From Chlamydiia bacterium (lineage in GTDB: Bacteria > Chlamydiota > Chlamydiia > Chlamydiales > FEN-1388): a DNA stretch of 5,565 bases. Positions within the stretch are counted from its first letter, which is position 1; every line of letters starts with the position of its first letter. Below are positions 1-4,937 of the stretch, piece after piece. The notes under the pieces are model-generated. The model saw nothing but the letters and a program-made list of their open reading frames with translations. It was not told the DNA's origin and ran no database searches. The stretch is from assembly GCA_023269335.1 (NCBI GenBank), contig JAHFTM010000095.1:1514-7078 (forward strand), written 5' to 3'. The translations under genes and the position numbers were made by a program.

Positions 1-772
1 CTTCAATAAGAATAGCTAATGCACGTTTGGCAATGTGACGGCGGCTTGGATCAAACGATGAGATACTGATGACATCAGGTGAGTCGTCAATCAAAAGCGT
101 CACTCCCGAAAATTGCTCAAAGGCTTTGATATTTCGCCCTTCACGACCAATAATGCGCGACTTGAGCTCTTCGTTTTTTAAGTCAACATAAAGCAAGGGA
201 CTTACAGGGGTCTGTTTTTCTGCGATGCGTTCAATGCAAGCAATAATTTTATGGCGACTTTCCTCTTCAAGTGTTTCATCAAATGCTTTCGTTTTTTTTA
301 AATAAATTTCTTGACATTCTCTTTCAATAGCGCTCCTTTCCTTCGCTAAAAGCTCATTTTTGGCCTCTTCCTTAGAAAAGCCCGCGATTTGTGAAAGTTG
401 CTGCTCTGCTTGTTTGTAGACGTTCTTTGCCTCTTGTATTGCTTGCTGCAAGAGTTCGTCTTTCTGACGCAGTTGTTTTTCTTTTTTTTCTTGTTCTATA
501 AGCTTTTGGACAGACTCTTCAATTTTTCGTTCGAGCTTTTCTTCTTTTTGGCGACGTTCATTGTCAAATTTGATGCTGGAAATTTGATTTTTTTGTTCGA
601 TTATTTTGACGCTAGCTTCTGCCTGCTCTTTTAGACTATGCGCTTTTTTTTCTGCCTGATGGAAGATCTCTTTTGAAAGTTCGCGAACCGTTGCTAGGCG
701 TACTTTTTGCAACAAATACAAAGCACATGTACCTGTAATAATACCGAAACAAAAAGTAAGAAACAATTCCAT
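1..772 (-). CDS. rny: Ribonuclease Y, N-terminal part (cut by window edge)
   Basis: RNase Y is a membrane-anchored endoribonuclease that starts decay and processing of many mRNAs. The frame is open from ATG at 772 to the left edge, giving 257 residues without a stop. Residues about 3-21 form one hydrophobic N-terminal helix (membrane anchor). Residues about 25-175 are a long Lys/Glu/Gln-rich coiled coil. At 131-142 is the family segment GFSKEEAKNELL, and at about 195-257 a KH RNA-binding domain with IIGREGRN (207-214), LIDDSP and SFDPSRRHIAKRAL. This matches the usual order anchor, coil, KH, HD; the HD nuclease domain would follow outside the window (family members are about 520 residues). 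The start sits 16 bp after the stop of the CBS gene with no clear Shine-Dalgarno, so translation may depend on the upstream gene. Identification is firm; whether the rest is intact cannot be seen. Confidence 0.93.
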   Translation of the reverse strand, partial: MELFLTFCFGIITGTCALYLLQKVRLATVRELSKEIFHQAEKKAHSLKEQAEASVKIIEQKNQISSIKFDNERRQKEEKLERKIEESVQKLIEQEKKEKQLRQKDELLQQAIQEAKNVYKQAEQQLSQIAGFSKEEAKNELLAKERSAIERECQEIYLKKTKAFDETLEEESRHKIIACIERIAEKQTPVSPLLYVDLKNEELKSRIIGREGRNIKAFEQFSGVTLLIDDSPDVISISSFDPSRRHIAKRALAILIE

Positions 773-788
773 TTTACATCTATCATTT

Positions 789-2168
789 TTATGGTTTTTG
801 AATTTTTTGCAGGGGAGTCGAGATAATCTTTACCTTTTCTACTACGCGATCATTGCTCTGCAGAATCTCAAGTTCAAATTGATCATGATGAAGGCATGTG
901 CCCTTCGATGGAATTGTTCCTAAGCGGAAAAATATATACCCTGCGATCGTGTCATATTCACCCTCTTGTGGAATTTTGATTCCAAGCTCTTCTTCAAGAT
1001 CCAATAAATTCATGCGTGCATCGACAATCCAGATGCCTTTTCCTACACTTTTAAAAAGATCCGCTTCTTCGTCATATTCATCTGCAATTTCACCTACAAT
1101 TTCTTCTAAGATATCTTCAATTGTAACAATCCCAGCGGTACCACCATATTCATCAACAACAATAGCAATGTGCGTCTGTTTTTTGCGAAATTCTTGCAAA
1201 AGTTGGGAGATTTTTTTTGTTTCTGGAGTGTAGATTACATTTTTTACAAGAGGTTCGATGGAGTCTTCTAAGCGCACTTCAGGCTGCATATATTTTAAAA
1301 GTAAATCTTTGTACATTAAGACACCCGTGATCTCGTCGATGCTATTTTCATAGACCGGCACGCGACTGTACTCTTCTTTTTCAAAAAGCTCGGCTGCTTT
1401 TTGAATCGTGGCATCTTGTGGAATGCAGGCAAGATTTACGCGTGGCACCATCACCTCTCTAGCAATACGATCGCGAAAAGTGAAGATCGACTGCAAAAGT
1501 TTTTTATCATGTTCAGATAAAAGGCTTCCCTCATCGGCATCACGGATAGCTTCAAGCAATTTTTCCTTGGAAGCAACGGTAGACTCATTGAAAGGGGAGA
1601 AGGTAGCTGGCCCTGAGAATAGGCGCATGAGGCGGTAGAGTAAAAAGGTAATGGGAAGGAAGAGAAAGAGGAAAAGAGAAGAAAATGGCGTAGAAATTTG
1701 TGCGGCTTTCATGCTTTTATGATAGGCCCACATACGTGGCAAAACATCCCCGAATAAGATGAAGGCAAGAATTGTAAGAACTAAAAATCCTAAAAATTGA
1801 GTTGCTTCTACAAAGGAGCGCCAGGCAGATGAAAGAAGGTAGTTACAGTTGCTTGATTCCCCAAGAAATGCAGCGTATAAAAAAAGGATAACAAAGATGC
1901 GTAGGATGTGCTGTACACAGGTAAGGCAAAATAAAAGTGTATCCAGATTTTCACCAAATAAAAACTTGTGTAGCTTAAAGTACAATAAATGTGAGTCATG
2001 TAGATACTTTTGAGTGGTCTCTTTTCTTAGTCTTCTTGCTACATGTAAAAAGGTGGAAATAAAAAATAAAGCAAAGAGTGAAAAGATCGAAAAAAAGGGC
2101 AAGATAAGCGGTTCAATGTCTTGGTTGAGCTGAGTTACTGCAAAAAAAGGGCTAAAAGATAAAGTCAT
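789..2168 (-). CDS. CNNM/CorC-HlyC family membrane protein with paired CBS domains
   Basis: The 459-residue product has the CorB/CorC/HlyC (hemolysin-like, CNNM) layout. Hydrophobic stretches lie at about 20-42, 78-101, 124-147 and 160-184 (a DUF21/CNNM-type membrane domain). Two CBS domains follow at about 236-295 (MVPRV, SRVPVYE) and 303-358, then VDEYGGTAGIVTIEDILEEI (338-357), and a CorC_HlyC transporter-associated domain at about 372-450 with EYDTIAGYI. CBS pairs usually bind adenine nucleotides, and relatives act in Mg2+ export or homeostasis; 'hemolysin' is a historical name. The membrane part is divergent: I do not see the usual SGSE-type motif, and LPRMWA stands where relatives usually have (E)xxPK. 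Its ATG overlaps the ybeY stop in an ATGA junction, implying translational coupling, and rny follows 16 bp downstream. The ybeY-CBS gene pairing is common in bacteria. The family is secure; the ion transported is inferred. Confidence 0.92.
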   Translation of the reverse strand: MTLSFSPFFAVTQLNQDIEPLILPFFSIFSLFALFFISTFLHVARRLRKETTQKYLHDSHLLYFKLHKFLFGENLDTLLFCLTCVQHILRIFVILFLYAAFLGESSNCNYLLSSAWRSFVEATQFLGFLVLTILAFILFGDVLPRMWAYHKSMKAAQISTPFSSLFLFLFLPITFLLYRLMRLFSGPATFSPFNESTVASKEKLLEAIRDADEGSLLSEHDKKLLQSIFTFRDRIAREVMVPRVNLACIPQDATIQKAAELFEKEEYSRVPVYENSIDEITGVLMYKDLLLKYMQPEVRLEDSIEPLVKNVIYTPETKKISQLLQEFRKKQTHIAIVVDEYGGTAGIVTIEDILEEIVGEIADEYDEEADLFKSVGKGIWIVDARMNLLDLEEELGIKIPQEGEYDTIAGYIFFRLGTIPSKGTCLHHDQFELEILQSNDRVVEKVKIISTPLQKIQKP

Positions 2169-2659
2169 GATAAAAATGGTATAATTCCCTTTGAGATAAG
2201 TTCTTGAAGATGTTTTTTTTCTGCTTTACGCATTTTTTTTCGCTCGTTTATTTCAATGTCATCGTAACCTAATAGGTGTAAAAGGCCATGAACAATATAG
2301 AGAGCAAGTTCATCGTAAGGATTTTTTTTATGTTTTGCAGCATACTCGATTGCGGTTTTTGGACAGACAAATATTTCACCTAAAATTTTACCGCTAGGTG
2401 AAAGTTCTGCTATGAGATCTTTTTCATGCTCTTCCGGATCATCGAAAGGAAAAGAGATGCAGTCTGTGGAAGAGGGATCATTAAAGAATTCGTTGTGAAG
2501 CTTGCGCATCTGGGCATCGCTGACAAAGTAAAGGCTCACCTCGTCGTAGCTTGTGTTTTTTTTTTCTAAAGCAACAACACTTTTTGCAACTTGAGTAATT
2601 TTTTGCTTTATGGGAGTGATGGAGAGCTCTTTTTGACTATTTTGGATGTAGCATTTCAT
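2165..2659 (-). CDS. ybeY: Endoribonuclease / rRNA maturation factor YbeY
   Basis: YbeY is a metal-dependent protein needed for 16S rRNA 3'-end maturation and ribosome quality control. I chose ATG 2659 (164 residues, usual family length about 150-170). The frame stays open to 2770 and ATG 2671 is a second option, but the extra N-terminus comes from a hairpin-containing spacer and does not look like YbeY. Motifs from the chosen start: STDCISFPFD (64-73), LGEIFVCP (93-100) and the metal site HGLLHLLGYD (124-133). Two residues are atypical. The third ligand, normally His after GYD, is Asp134. The conserved Arg of the E. coli-type LNxxYR motif is Phe59 (LHNEFFNDP). Both may be traits of the lineage, since FFNDP-like variants occur, as I recall, in other phyla. 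An A10 run encodes EKKN at 32-35. The stop overlaps the start of the CBS gene (ATGA). No strong Shine-Dalgarno is visible. Confidence 0.93.
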   Translation of the reverse strand: MKCYIQNSQKELSITPIKQKITQVAKSVVALEKKNTSYDEVSLYFVSDAQMRKLHNEFFNDPSSTDCISFPFDDPEEHEKDLIAELSPSGKILGEIFVCPKTAIEYAAKHKKNPYDELALYIVHGLLHLLGYDDIEINERKKMRKAEKKHLQELISKGIIPFLS

Positions 2660-2785
2660 GCTATTGCCCATGCGCCCAAATTTCAGGGCTATAGCTTCTG
2701 ACTTTGTGTATGTATAGTGACGTTGTCTGGTCGATGCTAAGAAGAGCGGCGTCAAGCCGCCGCACTCCAATAAATTGCGCTTGAT
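2660..2785. other. 126-bp spacer between small basic gene and ybeY
   Basis: This is the only long gap in an otherwise tight gene run. It holds a GC-rich hairpin (2746-2760) and a weaker inverted repeat GCCC/GGGC (2674-2677 and 2686-2689, 8-nt loop). I see no convincing promoter for ybeY here: the nearest -10-like TATACA on the minus strand lacks a matching -35. The stretch is open in the ybeY frame, which lengthens that ORF to 201 codons, but the encoded extension has no family resemblance and is probably untranslated. Confidence 0.6.
2746..2760 (-). other. GC-rich hairpin in ybeY leader; possible attenuator, weak terminator or dispersed repeat
   Basis: On the minus strand GCGGC TTGAC GCCGC forms a perfect 5-bp stem with a 5-nt loop, followed directly by TCTTCTT, a broken T-rich run. 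It lies between the stop of the 53-aa gene (2786) and ybeY (2659), so it could dampen read-through into ybeY, or act as a mild terminator or RNA-stability element. Its GC content stands out from the AT-rich surroundings. The string GGAGTGCGGCGGCTTGACGC resembles, from memory only, short palindromic repeats scattered in some bacterial genomes. Confidence 0.4.
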
Positions 2786-2947
2786 TCATTCGCCAATTGC
2801 TGTTTTGGGCAGACCAGTGACGCGCTTATTTTCGCCATCTTTCCAGCGGCCAAGTTTTTTGAGCTTTTCAATGCGCTCAAAACGTTTTAAAACGTTACGT
2901 TTTTTTTCTGACTTTGTGGACTTACCAAAGCTTGGATGTCTTGACAT
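2786..2947 (-). CDS. Small basic protein, TIGR04137-like (Chlamydiae/Verrucomicrobia/Planctomycetes)
   Basis: The 53-residue product starts MSRHPSFGKS, continues with KRNVLKRFERIEKLKKLGRW (18-37) and ends with VTGLPKTAIGE. It is rich in Lys and Arg and has no membrane segment. The MSxHPS start, the KRNVLKRFERIEKL helix and the VTGLPKT ending are what I remember of the 'small basic protein' family TIGR04137, confined to the PVC group; its function is unknown to me. I chose ATG 2947 over the in-frame TTG at 2968 because it is preceded by GGTGAAGAGAGT, a usable Shine-Dalgarno, and because the family begins at this Met. The gene lies 27 bp after the 57-aa gene and upstream of ybeY. Small size, high charge and RNA-metabolism neighbours suggest an rRNA- or ribosome-associated role, which is inference only. 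Confidence 0.85.
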   Translation of the reverse strand: MSRHPSFGKSTKSEKKRNVLKRFERIEKLKKLGRWKDGENKRVTGLPKTAIGE

Positions 2948-2974
2948 ACTCTCTTCACCTTCAATCAATTTTCG

Positions 2975-3148
2975 TTATTTAATTTTTGCAATGAATGCGC
3001 GGCCTGCTAAATCGCCTGCGAGTGCATTTTTATGTTCTTTAAAACCTTGCGGAAGGTTTTCTTTTAAAGGCCCTGTTTTTATCTGCGGTTTCGCTGGTCT
3101 CTTTTTAGAAACGGCTCTCATGCGGGCAACTTTACTTAGACGTACCAT
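2975..3148 (-). CDS. 57-aa basic protein of unknown function, probably conserved in Chlamydiae
   Basis: The frame from ATG 3148 to TAA 2975 encodes 57 residues beginning MVRLSKVARMRAVSKKRPAK, with GPLKENLPQGFKEHKNALAG in the middle (26-45) and AFIAKIK at the end. The N-terminal third is strongly basic, and there is no signal peptide or membrane helix. Support that it is real: a full Shine-Dalgarno AAGGAG (3165-3160) 11 nt upstream, a well-formed promoter at 3185-3213, non-random composition, and tight linkage (27 bp) to the TIGR04137-like gene. The position matches that of a small ORF next to ybeY in C. trachomatis (CT421.1/CT421.2, from memory). I do not recognise a domain. A nucleic-acid- or ribosome-binding role is plausible from composition and neighbours but unproven. 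It is the first gene of the unit running through ybeY to rny. Confidence 0.8.
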   Translation of the reverse strand: MVRLSKVARMRAVSKKRPAKPQIKTGPLKENLPQGFKEHKNALAGDLAGRAFIAKIK

Positions 3149-3159
3149 AAAGCTCTTTG

Positions 3160-3165
3160 CTCCTT
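3160..3165 (-). promoter_or_regulatory. Shine-Dalgarno of the 57-aa gene
   Basis: Perfect AAGGAG on the minus strand, 11 nt before ATG 3148. It is the strongest ribosome-binding site in the window; most other genes here have weak or no Shine-Dalgarno sequences, so it supports this short frame being translated. Confidence 0.7.
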
Positions 3166-3184
3166 ACTTGTAAATTGATGAAGC

Positions 3185-3213
3185 ACTATACAATTTTTAC
3201 GAGTTTCTCTCAA
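3185..3213 (-). promoter_or_regulatory. Sigma70/sigma66-type promoter for the small-basic-protein/ybeY/CBS/rny unit
   Basis: The minus strand reads TTGAGA (-35, 3213-3208), a 17-bp spacer, then TATAGT (-10, 3190-3185). Each box matches five of six consensus bases and the spacing is ideal. Transcription would start near 3178, giving a leader of about 30 nt that includes the AAGGAG site before ATG 3148. With no other good promoter or strong terminator before rny, it probably drives the whole downstream unit. Confidence 0.7.
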
Positions 3214-3283
3214 TGGTTTTTATGTGCTTTTCTTGAAGTAAGTGAATGGTGTCAATGAAATAGTTTAAAAATAACCATGTTTC

Positions 3284-3319
3284 ATGCGATGTACCAGTAT
3301 TAAAACTTTCACATCGCAT
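3284..3319. repeat. 9-bp perfect inverted repeat downstream of the transporter; possible terminator or operator
   Basis: ATGCGATGT (3284-3292) and ACATCGCAT (3311-3319) are perfect inverted copies around an 18-nt loop. The repeat starts 5 bp past the transporter stop. On the minus strand a TTATTTTT run begins about 11 nt after the second arm, too far for a textbook intrinsic terminator, and the stem is only moderately GC-rich. It could still end or stabilise the transporter transcript, or be a protein-binding site about 70 bp upstream of the -35 of the next unit. Confidence 0.5.
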
Positions 3320-3323
3320 ATGT

Positions 3324-4772
3324 TTATATAAGACCTAAGGCATGTAAAAAAACGAATGCGATAAGAATAGGGGCAGTAAATTTAATTGTTATCATGAAGT
3401 AGGCACGTAATGTTCTTTGATGCAGATGAAGCGCTTTTAGCGCCTTGAAGATACCCCAGCGCCATCCTACAAGAATAACAGCCGCAAAACCACCAAGCGG
3501 TATGAGTATTGAGGTAGTAATAAAATTCATCACCTCGAGATAACTAAGGTTAAAAAATGTATATGTACTCAACACATTCATTGAAAGTGCACTTGGCACT
3601 CCAAGTAAAAAGGATGCTGAAGTGACAATCCACACAGCTTTTTTTCTTTGTAGCTGGCTATTTTGTGCCAAATGTGAAATCAACGGTTCAAGCGCAGATA
3701 CCTGCGATGTCAGTGCTGCTATGAATACTAAAGAGAAAAAGAGTACTGAAAAAGCAGATCCAAAAGTAATCTTGGAAAAGATGGTAGGCAGTGTTTCAAA
3801 GATGAGTCCTGGGCCAAATTCCATTTCCATATTTGCAGAAAACACAATACTCAAGATGCAAAAAGCTGCCAAAAGTGAAACAAGAGTGTCTGCTACAATC
3901 ACGTACACTGAACTTGAGAGCATTTTTTCTTTAGGTTTTAAGTAGCTTCCATAGGTCACAAGTGTACCTTGACCTACGCTCAAGGTAAAAAACGCATGAC
4001 CCAGTGCAATAATGACTGCTTGTGGAGGTATTGAGGTAAAATCAAGTGAAGTCATAAATGACAAAACAGAGTCTGCAGTGTCTAGCCGCAGAGCATAGCC
4101 TGCAATGATAAAAAGGATAAGAAAAAAAAGCGGCATAAACAGCTTATTACAAAACTCAATGCCTTTTTTAATGCCACCAAGTAAGAACCAGAGGCACATC
4201 CCCATAAAAAGAGCATGGAAAAAGGTTGTCCAGAGAGGATCACCCATCAAAGTGATGTAGTGTGTATGCGCAGAGGGGATGTCATGGATATCAGAAAGTC
4301 TGCCCATAACTGCTTGAAAGCTGTATCCCAAGATCCAGCCTGCAATAACACTATAAAATGAGCTGACCAAGAAACCTGTCCAAATGGTAAGTGTGCCAGT
4401 TTTTTTCCAGAATAAAGATTTTGTACCAGAGAGCTCTTGAAAAGCAAGGGCCGGCGTTTTTTGGGTACTCTTCCCTATGAGCACCTCCGAGATGAAAGCA
4501 GGTATACCGATCAAGGCAAGAAAAATAAGATAAAGAGCAATGAAAGCACCACCGCCAAATTTTCCAACGATGTAGGGGAATTTCCAGATGTTGGCAAGGC
4601 CAATAGCAGAGCCTGCTGTGCTGAGTATAAAGCCTAGACGTGATGAAAAAGCATCTTTTTTTGTTTTTTGAGAGTCGAAAGGAGCCTCCAAGGCAGAATT
4701 TAAAATAAACGCGCAATTATAAGGAGGGGGTGCTTTTTGGTCATTAGAAATAGAGACAAAACAGCAGTTCAT
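3324..4772 (-). CDS. Sodium-dependent amino-acid transporter, NSS/SNF family (LeuT/MhsT-like)
   Basis: An inner-membrane secondary transporter that likely imports amino acids with Na+. Eleven hydrophobic helices can be placed: about 46-70, 74-98, 127-151, 179-200, 208-228, 249-277, 284-311, 335-366, 378-400, 412-436 and 457-481. This is the 11-helix plan of many bacterial members. TM1 has AGSAIGLANIWKFPY (53-67) with Ala56 and Asn61 at LeuT-type Na1 positions. TM6 has FFTLSVGQG (261-269) with Thr263. TM8 has LTS (354-356), matching the LeuT Na2 Thr/Ser pair. Asp295 in TM7 fits the acidic residue that replaces chloride in bacterial relatives. The unwound TM1 reads GLA rather than the common GLG. 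The first 40 residues are unlike the family. A TTG at 4691 would give 455 residues, nearer the usual length, so the start is uncertain. No Shine-Dalgarno precedes ATG 4772. The substrate cannot be told; chlamydiae depend on host amino acids. Confidence 0.93.
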   Translation of the reverse strand: MNCCFVSISNDQKAPPPYNCAFILNSALEAPFDSQKTKKDAFSSRLGFILSTAGSAIGLANIWKFPYIVGKFGGGAFIALYLIFLALIGIPAFISEVLIGKSTQKTPALAFQELSGTKSLFWKKTGTLTIWTGFLVSSFYSVIAGWILGYSFQAVMGRLSDIHDIPSAHTHYITLMGDPLWTTFFHALFMGMCLWFLLGGIKKGIEFCNKLFMPLFFLILFIIAGYALRLDTADSVLSFMTSLDFTSIPPQAVIIALGHAFFTLSVGQGTLVTYGSYLKPKEKMLSSSVYVIVADTLVSLLAAFCILSIVFSANMEMEFGPGLIFETLPTIFSKITFGSAFSVLFFSLVFIAALTSQVSALEPLISHLAQNSQLQRKKAVWIVTSASFLLGVPSALSMNVLSTYTFFNLSYLEVMNFITTSILIPLGGFAAVILVGWRWGIFKALKALHLHQRTLRAYFMITIKFTAPILIAFVFLHALGLI

Positions 4773-4783
4773 TTAGTAAAGGC

Positions 4784-4811
4784 ATAATAGCTAAAAAATG
4801 AGAGATCTCAA
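4784..4811 (-). promoter_or_regulatory. Sigma70/sigma66-type promoter of the transporter gene
   Basis: The minus strand reads TTGAGA (-35, 4811-4806), a 16-bp spacer containing a T6 run, then TATTAT (-10, 4789-4784). The -35 is identical to that at 3208-3213. Transcription would start near 4777, only about 5 nt before ATG 4772. Either the mRNA is nearly leaderless or the true start codon lies further in. Confidence 0.6.
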
Positions 4812-4937
4812 CTAAAAATTTCTCAACGAATAGTCAAATAGTGTCCGTTCATTGGAGTAGTTTTCTTCACTTTTTTGCCAGTAGTAAATATATTCCAAAA
4901 GCGTCATGCTTGATCTTCTTCAGCAGTTGTAGTGCTA

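Noticed and set aside
398..634. 78-codon plus-strand ORF rich in Phe and Leu
   Set aside because: It is the complement of the Lys/Glu-rich coiled coil of RNase Y (AAA/GAA codons read as TTT/TTC), a typical shadow.
2660..2770. N-terminal extension of YbeY up to codon at 2770
   Set aside because: The 37 extra residues are unlike YbeY, exceed the normal length and derive from the hairpin spacer; ATG 2659 gives a normal-length protein.
2775..3173. 132-codon plus-strand ORF
   Set aside because: It is antisense to both small basic genes, which have promoter, ribosome site and family-like sequence; its product has no recognisable motif and no ribosome site.
3197..3319. 40-codon minus-strand ORF (ATG 3319 to TAA 3197) in the spacer after the transporter
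   Set aside because: It has no Shine-Dalgarno, runs over the -35 box of the next promoter and contains the inverted repeat; a frame of this length is likely by chance.
3622..3945. 107-codon plus-strand ORF
   Set aside because: It lies entirely inside the transporter gene on the other strand, where the membrane helices and motifs are unbroken.
4721..4732. Plus-strand AAGGAGGGGGTG, a strong Shine-Dalgarno-like string
   Set aside because: The frame after the GTG stops within six codons, and it lies within the transporter's 5' end; no plus-strand gene follows.
4802..4809. Palindrome GAGATCTC followed by a T run on the minus strand, considered as a terminator
   Set aside because: An 8-bp palindrome with no loop cannot form a useful hairpin, and it overlaps the promoter of the transporter.
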